Shown: positions 43,001-51,138 of the stretch, in pieces | Layout of the letters: each line of letters starts with the position of its first letter | Numbering within the stretch: position 1 is the first letter of the stretch | Origin: Bacteroidales bacterium | Lineage (GTDB): Bacteria > Bacteroidota > Bacteroidia > Bacteroidales > F082 | Length of the DNA stretch: 64,000 nt | Direction: 5' to 3' | Assembly: GCA_024400455.1 (NCBI GenBank) | Contig: JAKSMU010000008.1 | Span: 109,450 to 173,449 of the forward strand | Notes under the pieces: model-generated | Told to the model about the DNA's origin: nothing | Database searches by the model: none | What the model saw: only the letters and a program-made list of their open reading frames with translations | Made by a program: the position numbers and the translations under genes

Positions 43001-43097
43001 GATGGGCGTCGTCATTTGCTTCGGCGTAGTGCTCTCCATGGTCATCATCCTTGCCGTGATGCCCGTCATGTATTGGCAAATTTTTAAGAATAGTTAG
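40005..43097 (+). CDS. RND efflux pump permease
   Basis: 1030 aa inner-membrane antiporter (AcrB/MexB class, hydrophobe/amphiphile or heavy-metal branch not resolved). It has TM1 at the N-terminus (IILMVILAIVAFGVYALI), periplasmic porter domains, a first TM bundle with the proton-relay motif VLGMIVDDSIINIDG in TM4 (two adjacent Asp), and a second bundle ending in PMGVVICFGVVLSMVIILAVMPVMYW. The length is normal. The following TolC gene starts one base after the stop. Confidence 0.96.
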   Translation: MKKIKDKGLIAGCIRHQRIILMVILAIVAFGVYALIDMKKDEFPAFTIRQGIVAGIYPGANSEEVEEQLTKPLEQILYAMPEVDRKGTYSVSKDGLCYVYVSLDLSVKDKDAAWSKIRHKLNESKTLSFPVGVLALAVIDDFGDTSSLLIAMESDDKTYREMHSYTEDLTRRLRDIPEMGNVRVMGEQTEEIAVTIDKEKLSFYGISPKTLMLQYATQGLQTTTGSFKTDDFDFDLHIQNPIVSEQELEDQIIYSDPAGNTIRLRDVATVERRYAEPSKVVNYNGNNALIISVEMRKGYNIVAFGNEVEKVLTAFQSTLPDSVKMFRITDQPKVVKKSVNSFLRDLVISMLVVIIVMLMLFPLRTALIASSGLPVCTAISIALMYIFGIELNTVTLAALIVVLGMIVDDSIINIDGYIDKLSQGYEPFEAATKSARELFMPMLIATSAIACMFFPMTRIITGPLGEFVQLFPWTVAFSLMSSLAYAMLVIPALEIKFIKPETETRQISKFERGQIRFFHTLQGLYDKMQRHCFKHPHFTIGLGIVSIVLGILMFLALNVQMMPMADRDCFAIEIRLPEGSSLQETTHISDSLQGMLLKDKRVTSVTAFIGETAPRFHVTYSPSIPAKNLSQLIVNTKSKQDTEDLLKEMDDKYAYYFTNAHVRFRQMDYQAVSNPVEVYVYGDDYTKTSIVAQQIKDYMLTLDNELRWVHSDYDEFTPSVGVTMKPEESARLGLTKGILSLELASSLGGQPLTTIWEDGRNIPVKLYAENNCDTDDYESISNQLIPTMTPGLSVPLRQVADISPEWHPAKLIHRDGKNVITVGADMKFWKPQTVSMKKIQTFINSEITPNLPEGVSIEYGGLSSLNTGVIPEILWSLIAAVAVLLIFLVAYFKKLNLAVLTLGSSTLCMFGAFFGEWLFGLDFGMTSVLGIVSLIGIIVRNGIVMYEYAETLRTDEGLTPHDAAMKAGSRRMRPIFLTSATTALGVIPMIISRNPLWTPMGVVICFGVVLSMVIILAVMPVMYWQIFKNS

Positions 43098-43098
43098 C

Positions 43099-44448
43099 AT
43101 GAAAAAACACCTCATATTATTTTTGGCCTTGATTTTGTCCGCAAGCCTCAAAGCGCAAACCAACGACAGACTTCCGCGTCTTTCGGTTCAGGATTGCATC
43201 GACTTGGCCTTGAAAAACAACATCCCCTTGCAGAATGCAAGGCTGCAAACCGAAGAGGCACAAGCCGTGAAAGATGCCGCCCGAGCGGAATATTTCCCCA
43301 CCGTCAAGGCGCAGGCTTTGGCTTTCGATGCCAAGAATCCGCTCATCAATTTCGGCATTGATGACATTGATAATGCGTTGATTAGACAGACTTTGCACAA
43401 CCTGATTTCAGAATACGGCTATCTGTGGGGCTATGACGACGAAATTTCATACATCAGAAACGGTACGGTTGCAAACCTGATGGTCACTGAACCCATTTAT
43501 GCCGGTGGTCGCATCCGCAACGGCAACCGTTTGGCGAAATTGGGCATCGAAGCCGCCGACCTGCAAACGAAAATCAAGGAAGACGAAGTGATGCAGCAAA
43601 CCGAATGCCTGTATTGGCAAATCGTTTCCTTGCAAGAGAAAATCAGCACTTTGGATGAACTCGACATGCTCTTAGACACGCTGAACAAAGACCTGAAAGG
43701 CGCCATTGATGCGGGACTAGCCTTGCCCAACGACCAATTCAAAGTCTCGATAAAGCAAAACGAAAGCCGCCTGAACCGCAAAAAGGCCGAAGACGGCATC
43801 ACGATGCTGAAAATGCTCTTGACGCAATACATCGGAATAGAAGCCAATAATCTTATTCTCACTGACACGCTCAGCATGGAAACTTCACCTTTGGCCACCT
43901 GCTGCAACGTAAGCGATGCCGTCAGCAAGCGTAATGAAACCCAACTGCTCGACCTTTCCATCAAAGCCGAAAAACTGAAAAAGAAAATGACTTTGGGCGA
44001 AGCCTTACCCTCGCTCGTGGTCGGCGGAAGCGTCAACTACAACACGGTTTTCGAGCATCCGAAACCCAACGCCATGGTCTTCGCCATGCTGCAAGTGCCT
44101 ATCACCGACTGGTACAAGACAAGCTGTAAGTTGAAAAAGCACGACATCGAAGCCGAAATGGCGCAAAACCAGCAGCGCGACCTCACCGAACAGATGGAAC
44201 TGCAAACCAAACAGGCCTGGTTCGAATTGCAGCAAAGCTGGATGCGCATCGAGCTGGCACGCACCTCGTTAGGCGAAGCTGAAGCCAACCTGAAAATGGC
44301 CAACGATTATTACGAGGCCGGCATCACCACCCTTTCGGAAGTCCTCGAAGCCCAGACCCTGCTCAAGCAAAGCCGCGACGAACTCACCGACAGCCGCATT
44401 GATTACAGAATTAATTTGATGAAATATCGGATGCTGAATAAGGAATAA
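43099..44448 (+). CDS. TolC-family outer-membrane channel
   Basis: 449 aa. Signal peptide to about residue 20 (LKAQ). OEP repeats: LSVQDCIDLALKNNIPLQNARLQ, then a long coiled-coil region and the second half with ARTSLGEAEANLKMANDYYEAGITTLSEVLEAQTLL (given here in overlapping part). It completes the tripartite pump. It ends convergent with the HD-domain gene, 8 bases apart, with no visible terminator. Confidence 0.94.
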   Translation: MKKHLILFLALILSASLKAQTNDRLPRLSVQDCIDLALKNNIPLQNARLQTEEAQAVKDAARAEYFPTVKAQALAFDAKNPLINFGIDDIDNALIRQTLHNLISEYGYLWGYDDEISYIRNGTVANLMVTEPIYAGGRIRNGNRLAKLGIEAADLQTKIKEDEVMQQTECLYWQIVSLQEKISTLDELDMLLDTLNKDLKGAIDAGLALPNDQFKVSIKQNESRLNRKKAEDGITMLKMLLTQYIGIEANNLILTDTLSMETSPLATCCNVSDAVSKRNETQLLDLSIKAEKLKKKMTLGEALPSLVVGGSVNYNTVFEHPKPNAMVFAMLQVPITDWYKTSCKLKKHDIEAEMAQNQQRDLTEQMELQTKQAWFELQQSWMRIELARTSLGEAEANLKMANDYYEAGITTLSEVLEAQTLLKQSRDELTDSRIDYRINLMKYRMLNKE

Positions 44449-44456
44449 ACCTACAA

Positions 44457-46535
44457 TCACTTGTCCGGATAAGCAATCCTAACGTGATAGATGCTCATCA
44501 GTTTCTTTTTCAGCACCTTCTTGATGGTTTCGAAGTCGCGCAAGGTCAAGTCGGTGTTATTGAACTGGCCCGCTTCGGTCTGTTTGGCAATGATGTTATC
44601 CACCAAATCGCCGATGCTCTTTTCCGAAGGTTCTTTCAGGCTTCGCGATGCCGCCTCGATGGAATCGGCCATCATCAGCACGGCCGTTTCGCGCGAGAAT
44701 GGCTCCGGACCATGGTAGGTGAAAGGCGTCGGGTCGACATACTCGCCCTCACCTTGTTCCTTTTGTTCCATGATGTAGAAATAATCCGTGCGGCGCGTAC
44801 CGTGGTGCGTGCGGATGAAATCGATTATTTGTTCCGGCAGTTTCGCCTCGTGCGCCATTTCGATGCCGTCCAAGACATGAGAAATGATGATTTGCGCACT
44901 TTCAACATTTGAAATGTCGTTATGTGAATTATATCCATTACGCTGATTTTCTGTGAAATACAACGGATTCTTCATCTTTCCAATGTCATGATACAAGGCA
45001 CCTGTTCGTGCCAAAAGCGCATCGCCACCGATTTCATAAAGCACCTCTTCGCAAAGGTTTGCCACTTGGAAAGAATGTTGGAAAGTGCCCGGTGCCGTCG
45101 TCGCCAGTTTGCGTAAGACAGGGCTGTTCGTATTACTTAACTCCAACAGAGTCAACACTGTAGTAAAACCAAAAATCCTTTCAAACAAACTTATCAAAGG
45201 CAACGACAGCAAAGTAAACAAAGCGTTCAAAGCCAAAAGGCCAATCGTCGAGACTTCGATTACTGAATCCGTCAAGAAACTAAACGCAACATAAACAAAC
45301 ACATATACCAAAAACACGAAGAACGAAGTCTTGAAATAGGTGACGCGTGCATTGCGCTGTGTCGACAAGGTGTAAATCACTACCGAGCAGACCATTATCT
45401 GCATAAAGATATATTGGAACGGATTCGGTACCGACAAGGAAATCAAAAGGATGGTAAAAATCTGCGTTGCAAACGCCAAGCGCGAACTGAAAAATGTAAC
45501 CATCATAATCGTCAGGATGCTGACAGGCATAACCAGAATGTAAGACGGATGCAGCGTCATTATCCAATACGAAGGAATTATCATCATCAGCATCATCAAA
45601 AGAATCATGTTGATTTTCCGCAATTCGCTGTAAATCTCTTTTTTGTGAAGCAATTGCAAATACACGGCGAACACCACAAAAACCAAAATCACCAGAGCCA
45701 GCTGACTCAAATACATGCGCAGCGTTTCGCCTAACGACATTTCGCGGCCTGCATATTCGCGCTGCAAGGAAGTCAGAATGGAATAAATGCGTTCGTCCAC
45801 CACCTGACCTTCCGTCACAATGACTTCGTCTTTCTGCACCATACCGTAGGTGAGCGAAACCGATTGCTTGGCCACATCCAGTTCCTGTTTGGAGAGTGCG
45901 GCATCATAAAATACATTCTGCCATATATTATTGAGCAGCAACGAGATGAGTAATTGTTTGTCAACATCATCATTGGCACTTGCCACCCAGTTTTGCACCA
46001 TTTCGGTAGCGGTGTTCATGGTAAACATTGAGTTCAGTTGCACGGTTCGCGCCACCTTATTCCTGACCAAAGTGACCGGTGCTTCAGGATCCCAATCATC
46101 CAAGGCCTTATCGTAAGCCACCACGCCGGAATTTTCAATGGTGTCGTAAACGCTCAACAGCAGTTCCTGACTTTTCGCCTTGTCGTGAGCACCTGCATTC
46201 CACTGCTTTTCGAAATCGTACAGCAGACTTTCGCGCGCACCATCAATCTTGGCTTCATCGAAACGGAAAATCGGCTTTACCGATTTTTTAATTTCCTCAT
46301 ATTCGGCATTCAGCTTTTCCTCATCCTTATAAATCGGAAAATCGAAAGGCGCATACAAAGTCTCGTGCTGCCAAGGTTTCGACTTTGCAAACTCATACTT
46401 GAATTTTGCAGCACGCGGCATCTGCCAAAACACCAAAAAAATGGCAACGACAAAAGCCGACAACTTAATGACATTATAGTAAGAATGTGAAAAATCATTT
46501 ACGACTTCCTGTATTTTTTCATACAATTTGCTCAT
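44457..46535 (-). CDS. 7TM-HD domain phosphohydrolase (PgpH-like)
   Basis: 692 aa. Inner-membrane anchor near residue 30, an extracytoplasmic 7TMR-HDED region (about 45-270), about seven transmembrane helices (280-460), and a cytoplasmic HD domain with HSFQVAN, ALYHDIGK, HDISNVES, SHVLDGIEMA, THHGTRRTDYF and MMADSIEAASR. In other bacteria such proteins hydrolyse c-di-AMP. The start at 46535 (MSKLYEK) is preferred: a TCACTTTG box just upstream matches the -7 pattern, and the longer frame would include it. Confidence 0.92.
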   Translation of the reverse strand: MSKLYEKIQEVVNDFSHSYYNVIKLSAFVVAIFLVFWQMPRAAKFKYEFAKSKPWQHETLYAPFDFPIYKDEEKLNAEYEEIKKSVKPIFRFDEAKIDGARESLLYDFEKQWNAGAHDKAKSQELLLSVYDTIENSGVVAYDKALDDWDPEAPVTLVRNKVARTVQLNSMFTMNTATEMVQNWVASANDDVDKQLLISLLLNNIWQNVFYDAALSKQELDVAKQSVSLTYGMVQKDEVIVTEGQVVDERIYSILTSLQREYAGREMSLGETLRMYLSQLALVILVFVVFAVYLQLLHKKEIYSELRKINMILLMMLMMIIPSYWIMTLHPSYILVMPVSILTIMMVTFFSSRLAFATQIFTILLISLSVPNPFQYIFMQIMVCSVVIYTLSTQRNARVTYFKTSFFVFLVYVFVYVAFSFLTDSVIEVSTIGLLALNALFTLLSLPLISLFERIFGFTTVLTLLELSNTNSPVLRKLATTAPGTFQHSFQVANLCEEVLYEIGGDALLARTGALYHDIGKMKNPLYFTENQRNGYNSHNDISNVESAQIIISHVLDGIEMAHEAKLPEQIIDFIRTHHGTRRTDYFYIMEQKEQGEGEYVDPTPFTYHGPEPFSRETAVLMMADSIEAASRSLKEPSEKSIGDLVDNIIAKQTEAGQFNNTDLTLRDFETIKKVLKKKLMSIYHVRIAYPDK

Positions 46536-46653
46536 AATCACCAATTTAAACAACACAAAGTGACCTATTTCGGAAAGCGAAAATAAAAATAAAAGCGGTA
46601 AGAAACGCATTTTCCATTAAAAAAACGCTAATTTAGCGGCAAAATTGAAGAAA

Positions 46654-47373
46654 ATGGAATACGGAATCTGCACACAATCGGCCATCGCCATGCGCAAGGA
46701 AAACAGTCATGCAAGCGAGATGGTCAGTCAGTTGCTTTACAACGAGTTATACGTCAAATTAGACAAAAAATCCGAATGGATTCTCATTCGCACCGAACTC
46801 GACCAATACGAAGGTTGGATACCCGCCAAACAACATCACCCCATCAATGAAAACGAGTTTTTACAATTGAAAGACAGCAAACTTCTCATTGTAAATCAAC
46901 CCGTTGCTAATTACAAGGGCAGAATCGTTTCCTTCGGGACGCCTTTGTTTGAACCCGCTGAATGTGCCGCCGAAATGCCGCAGGCTTTCCAACCGCAAGC
47001 CATGATTGACAACGCCCGCAAACTCCTTGGCGCGCCATACCTTTGGGGCGGCCGCACCGTGATGGGCATCGATTGCTCGGGCTTCGTGCAGCTCTGCGCC
47101 CGCAGCGCAGGCCTGCTCCTTCCCCGCGATGCCTCACAGCAAATACAATGCGGCGAGGTCGTGTATTTCCTCCAAGAAACACAACCTGGCGACCTTGCCT
47201 TCTTCGGCAACGAAAACGGCACCATCACCCACGTGGGCATCATCATCGGCAACGAGCAAATCATTCACGCCTCGGGCGAAGTCCGCATCGATTACCTCGA
47301 CCAAACAGGCATATTTAATAAGGAGACCGGGATACACACGCATCAGTTGGTGGGTGTCAAGAGGATGATTTGA
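46654..47373 (+). CDS. NlpC/P60 (C40) cell-wall peptidase
   Basis: 239 aa. An N-terminal SH3-like segment (AIAMRKENSHASEMVSQLLYNE ... WILIRTELDQYEGWIP) precedes the catalytic domain with Cys141 (GIDCSGFVQ), His193 (THVGIIIG) and a later HASGEVRIDYL. It hydrolyses gamma-D-Glu-linked peptides of murein or its fragments. No signal peptide, so it likely acts on recycled muropeptides in the cytoplasm or is exported by another route. An ATG at 46654 is chosen over a TTG three codons upstream. Confidence 0.92.
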   Translation: MEYGICTQSAIAMRKENSHASEMVSQLLYNELYVKLDKKSEWILIRTELDQYEGWIPAKQHHPINENEFLQLKDSKLLIVNQPVANYKGRIVSFGTPLFEPAECAAEMPQAFQPQAMIDNARKLLGAPYLWGGRTVMGIDCSGFVQLCARSAGLLLPRDASQQIQCGEVVYFLQETQPGDLAFFGNENGTITHVGIIIGNEQIIHASGEVRIDYLDQTGIFNKETGIHTHQLVGVKRMI

Positions 47374-47428
47374 TTAGAAATTTATCGCTGCATTCACAAA
47401 AATTTGCATTTCCATATCAAAAAAAAAC

Positions 47429-47436
47429 TATATTTG
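47429..47436 (+). promoter_or_regulatory. -7 box of the 47481 lipoprotein gene
   Basis: TATATTTG, with TTTG at 47403-47406 (22-base spacer). It lies inside a longer in-frame reading and supports the start at 47481. Confidence 0.6.
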
Positions 47437-47480
47437 CCCTTTCAAAATCGCAATTACAAACAGTTAAAACCGCATTATAT

Positions 47481-48134
47481 ATGGTAATTAAGAAAACACT
47501 TATATTTGCCTTTATTTTACTAACGTTTTCATCCTGCGCTCTAACTGGTTTTGTAACCGAAACTCCAAAAAGCGAAATTCGTGATGTTCAACGTTTTGCA
47601 CCTGTTTGCGATATAGACCTTCTCGACAAATACGACAACGGCGGTCACAACGACTCACTTTCTGAATTATGCCGTCTTACTATTGAGAATTACATGGACC
47701 AGCAAAACGCCATTAACACGACAGGCTATATATCAATAGAAGATTCAATTATACAGAATAGAGTTAACGAAGAAATCCGCCAGTTCAACAGTGCCAATGT
47801 AGCCATCAAGGAGAAAGCACAACACGCATATTTGCCTACCATAGATTCCATCCTAAAACAAAACGGGAAAAGATTCGGATTACTGATTCACCTTGAAGGT
47901 TTTGAAAGAACCAAGCAAAATTGGGGCGAGATGTTTTTTAAAGGCTTTGCGTACTCTATAGGAGCTTATGGTGCAAGTGATTACTATGAGGCATACTCTA
48001 AGCTGACAATCATTATTTATGACTCAAATAAAAAGAATATTCCGTTTTATGATTTTTCAATCAAACCAGACAGCAAACCCACCCATATCCTTGATCAACA
48101 ATTATATCGTCTCATAAATCAAAAATTCAAATAA
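47481..48134 (+). CDS. Lipoprotein of unknown function
   Basis: 217 aa. Signal sequence MVIKKTLIFAFILLTFSSC with a lipobox at residues 16-19. The mature protein shows an N-terminal helical region, then GKRFGLLIHLEGFERTKQ and ASDYYEAYSKLTIIIYD, a pattern resembling small periplasmic proteins with a mixed fold. It is AT-richer than neighbours. No family recognised. Nothing links it to pruA 78 bases downstream. Confidence 0.65.
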   Translation: MVIKKTLIFAFILLTFSSCALTGFVTETPKSEIRDVQRFAPVCDIDLLDKYDNGGHNDSLSELCRLTIENYMDQQNAINTTGYISIEDSIIQNRVNEEIRQFNSANVAIKEKAQHAYLPTIDSILKQNGKRFGLLIHLEGFERTKQNWGEMFFKGFAYSIGAYGASDYYEAYSKLTIIIYDSNKKNIPFYDFSIKPDSKPTHILDQQLYRLINQKFK

Positions 48135-48212
48135 CAACCATGCAACATTGCCTTTGTTTTGCTGCTTATATTTTTAAAATTCTAAGTCATTAAATCCTTA
48201 AATATCAATTCA

Positions 48213-49844
48213 ATGAACAACGCACTCATTACATTTGCAAAACCGGAAAACGAACCTGTGAAATCATACAAACCAGGCAGCCCGGAACGCATTGAACTTC
48301 AGAAAGAACTTGAAAGACAATCAAATGAAGTTGTCGAAATACCGATCATCATCGGCGGCAAGGAAGTCCGCACCGGTGATATGGGTGAAGTGGTCATGCC
48401 ACACGACCACCATCATGTCATTGCCCGCTACCACAAAGTTGGCGAGAAGGAAGTGAAGATGGCCATCGATGCAGCCATGGCTGCCAAGAAGGAATGGGAA
48501 AACACGCCTTGGGACGAACGTGCATGCATCATGGCACGCATCGGCGAAATGCTGGCTACCAAATACCGCGCCCGCATCAACGCAGCCACCATGCTCGGCC
48601 AAAGCAAGAACTGCTTCCAAGCCGAAATCGACTCAGCTTGCGAAACCATCGACTTCTTCCGTTATAACAACTACTATGCAAGCAAACTTTACGCTGAACA
48701 GCCTGCATCGGCCAACGACCAGCTGAACCGCACCGAATACCGTCCTCTGGAAGGTTTCGTGATGGCCGTCACACCATTCAACTTCACCTCCATCGCTTCC
48801 AACCTGAACATGACTCCAGCCTTGATGGGTAACACCACCATCTGGAAGCCTTCAACAACCGCTTTGCTGTCGAACTACACCGACATGCAAATCTTCATGG
48901 AAGCCGGTCTGCCAGCAGGCGTCGTCAACTTCTTGCCAGGCAAGGGCAGCCTGATTGGCAATGTCGCTTTGCAGCACAAAGACTTCGGAGCCATCCACTT
49001 CACCGGTTCAACCGCTACCTTCAAGAGCCTCTGGAAGATGGCTGGTCAGAACCTCGACATGTACAAGGCTTATCCTCGTCTCGTCGGTGAAACTGGCGGC
49101 AAGGACTTCATCTTCGTCCACAATTCAGCTGACCCACAAGAAGTTGCCGTCGCTATCGTCCGCGGTGCTTTTGAATTCCAAGGCCAGAAGTGCTCAGCCG
49201 CTTCACGCGCTTACGTTCCTGCTTCGATGTGGAACGATGTCAAGAACCGTATCGGCGACATGATGAGCACCATCAAGATGGGTGATGTGAAAGACTTCAC
49301 GAACTATGTCAACGCTGTCATCGATGAAGCTTCCTTCGACAACTGCAAGGGCTACATTGACCGCGCCAAAGCTTCGGCTGACGCTGAAATCGTGTTCGGC
49401 GGCAACTGCGACAAGACCGTCGGTTACTTCGTTGAGCCAACCGTCATCCTCGCCAAGAATCCTCATTACGAATCCATGGAACAAGAAATCTTCGGACCTA
49501 TCATCACCATCTACGTCTACGAAGACAACAAGTTCGAAGAAATGCTCGATGTCTGCGACCAGACTTCTCCATACGCCCTCACAGGTGCCTTCTTCGGCAA
49601 CTGCCTCAAGGCTCAGAAGATTGCCAACGAAAAACTCAAGTATGCTGCCGGCAACTTCTATTTCAACGACAAACCTACGGGAGCTGTGGTCGGCATGCAG
49701 CCATTCGGCGGTGCACGCGCATCAGGCACCAACGACAAGGCCGGTGGCCTCTGGAACCTCATCCGCTGGACCAACCCACGCGCTATCAAGACAACATTCT
49801 GCCCTGCAAGAAACTACGGTTATCCTTTCCTTGCACAGGATTGA
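48213..49844 (+). CDS. pruA: L-glutamate gamma-semialdehyde dehydrogenase
   Basis: 543 aa aldehyde dehydrogenase of proline/arginine catabolism; oxidises glutamate semialdehyde to glutamate with NAD+. Catalytic Cys327 (GQKCSAASR), the general-base Glu in GETGGKD, and NAD-binding FTGST and TPFNFTS are present. It is the monofunctional class without a proline dehydrogenase domain. Codon use looks highly biased, consistent with high expression. It ends in a strong terminator. Confidence 0.97.
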   Translation: MNNALITFAKPENEPVKSYKPGSPERIELQKELERQSNEVVEIPIIIGGKEVRTGDMGEVVMPHDHHHVIARYHKVGEKEVKMAIDAAMAAKKEWENTPWDERACIMARIGEMLATKYRARINAATMLGQSKNCFQAEIDSACETIDFFRYNNYYASKLYAEQPASANDQLNRTEYRPLEGFVMAVTPFNFTSIASNLNMTPALMGNTTIWKPSTTALLSNYTDMQIFMEAGLPAGVVNFLPGKGSLIGNVALQHKDFGAIHFTGSTATFKSLWKMAGQNLDMYKAYPRLVGETGGKDFIFVHNSADPQEVAVAIVRGAFEFQGQKCSAASRAYVPASMWNDVKNRIGDMMSTIKMGDVKDFTNYVNAVIDEASFDNCKGYIDRAKASADAEIVFGGNCDKTVGYFVEPTVILAKNPHYESMEQEIFGPIITIYVYEDNKFEEMLDVCDQTSPYALTGAFFGNCLKAQKIANEKLKYAAGNFYFNDKPTGAVVGMQPFGGARASGTNDKAGGLWNLIRWTNPRAIKTTFCPARNYGYPFLAQD

Positions 49845-49870
49845 TGAATTGACAGATATTATGAATCAAA

Positions 49871-49900
49871 AAACTGCGTCAATTGGCGCAGTTTTTTGTT
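49871..49900 (+). terminator. Terminator after pruA
   Basis: 8-base stem AAACTGCG / CGCAGTTT, 8-base loop, followed by TTTTGTTTT. Confidence 0.85.
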
Positions 49901-49953
49901 TTAGAAGAAACACATTTCAACACCCGATTTGTTCAACGCATTGAACAAGTTCG

Positions 49954-49961
49954 TATTTTTG
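49954..49961 (+). promoter_or_regulatory. -7 box of the DMT transporter gene
   Basis: TATTTTTG with a TTTG at 49928-49931 (22-base spacer). Confidence 0.5.
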
Positions 49962-50029
49962 CTTCCCAATTCAATCATGCTGAAAATGACACAAATCATT
50001 CTCTCATTGACTATGAAAAGACTCACAAA

Positions 50030-50968
50030 ATGAAATCAAGCAGCAAACTTCTCGGGCATCTGGCGGTTTTCGTCGCTTACACCATTTTCGGATTCAACAT
50101 CATCATTTGCAAGGATTTGTCGAATTCGAGTCTCATCTCCCCTATCGGACTTTTCAACCTCCGCGCCATCGGTGCGACCATTCTGTTCTGGCTCATTTCA
50201 TGCTTCATGCCCAAGGAAAAAGTGCCATTCAGCGACTTGTGGAAAATCTTCATCGCTTCCATGCTCGGACTTTTCTTCACGCAACTCACCTTCCTGAAAG
50301 CCATCAAGATAGCCACGCCTTTAGACACTTCCATCATCAACTCCATCACGCCTATCTTCACCATGTTCGTTGCCGCCATCGCGCTGAAGGAACCCATCAC
50401 GCTGAAAAAAGCAGGCGGTGTCGCAGTGAGTTTCATCGGCGTCATCATGCTCATTCTCAACACCGTTCATGCAAGCAACAACGGCGTCACCCAAACCCAA
50501 CCTTTAGGCATTGTCCTCATCATCTGCAACAGCCTTTTCTTTGCAACCTACTTAGGCGTTTTCCGTCCGCTGATTGCCAAATACAATGTCGTGACTTTCA
50601 TGAAATGGATGTTCCTATTTTCCATGCTGGTCTCCGTTCCGCTCAACCTGAACGAAATCACGCACTTGAATTTCAGCGTCATGCCGACCAATTACCTGCT
50701 GGAATTAGGTTTTCTTATCCTCTTTTCCACTTTCATCGCCTATTTCCTCATTCCGGTTGGACAGAAATCGCTGCGCCCGACCGTCATCAGCCTTTATTCT
50801 TACCTGCAACCGCTAATTGCCACCATCACAAGCATTTATTTAGGCATGGACAAACTGAGCTGGCAAAAAGTTGTGGCAGCCGTGCTAGTCTTTACCGGCG
50901 TTATTCTCGTCAACAAGAGCCGCGCTGCTGAAGCTTCACCAAAAGCAAAACCCAACATAAAACAATAA
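50030..50968 (+). CDS. EamA-family (DMT) transporter
   Basis: 312 aa, ten predicted transmembrane helices in two EamA repeats: first GHLAVFVAYTIFGFNIIICKDL and PLDTSIINSITPIFTMFVAAIALKEPI (in parts), second LGIVLIICNSLFFATYLGVF and SLYSYLQPLIATITSIYLGM. Exports or imports small metabolites such as amino acids; the substrate cannot be told. The start at 50030 is chosen because an upstream in-frame reading would run through the pruA terminator and the promoter. Confidence 0.9.
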   Translation: MKSSSKLLGHLAVFVAYTIFGFNIIICKDLSNSSLISPIGLFNLRAIGATILFWLISCFMPKEKVPFSDLWKIFIASMLGLFFTQLTFLKAIKIATPLDTSIINSITPIFTMFVAAIALKEPITLKKAGGVAVSFIGVIMLILNTVHASNNGVTQTQPLGIVLIICNSLFFATYLGVFRPLIAKYNVVTFMKWMFLFSMLVSVPLNLNEITHLNFSVMPTNYLLELGFLILFSTFIAYFLIPVGQKSLRPTVISLYSYLQPLIATITSIYLGMDKLSWQKVVAAVLVFTGVILVNKSRAAEASPKAKPNIKQ

Positions 50969-51084
50969 ATATCAACAAATTACATAAAATTACTTATATT
51001 TACTTATATTTTTCACATTTAATTCAAAATCAACCGATTATAGCAAAACACTTATAATTACTTATAAAAAAAAGCGCTTCAAAA

Positions 51085-51116
51085 TTTGACTGGAAAGGAC
51101 TATCGTCCTAATTTTG
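51085..51116 (+). promoter_or_regulatory. Promoter of the C25-SGNH-C25 operon
   Basis: -33 TTTG at 51085-51088, 20-base spacer, -7 box TAATTTTG at 51109-51116; the ATG is 23 bases downstream. Upstream (50975-51065) is AT-rich DNA with repeated TTACTTATATTT units. Confidence 0.8.
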
Positions 51117-51138
51117 CATCAACAAATACCTATTCACG

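Noticed and set aside
47043..47318. Arg/His-rich plus-strand frame
   Set aside because: Out-of-frame reading of the NlpC/P60 gene.
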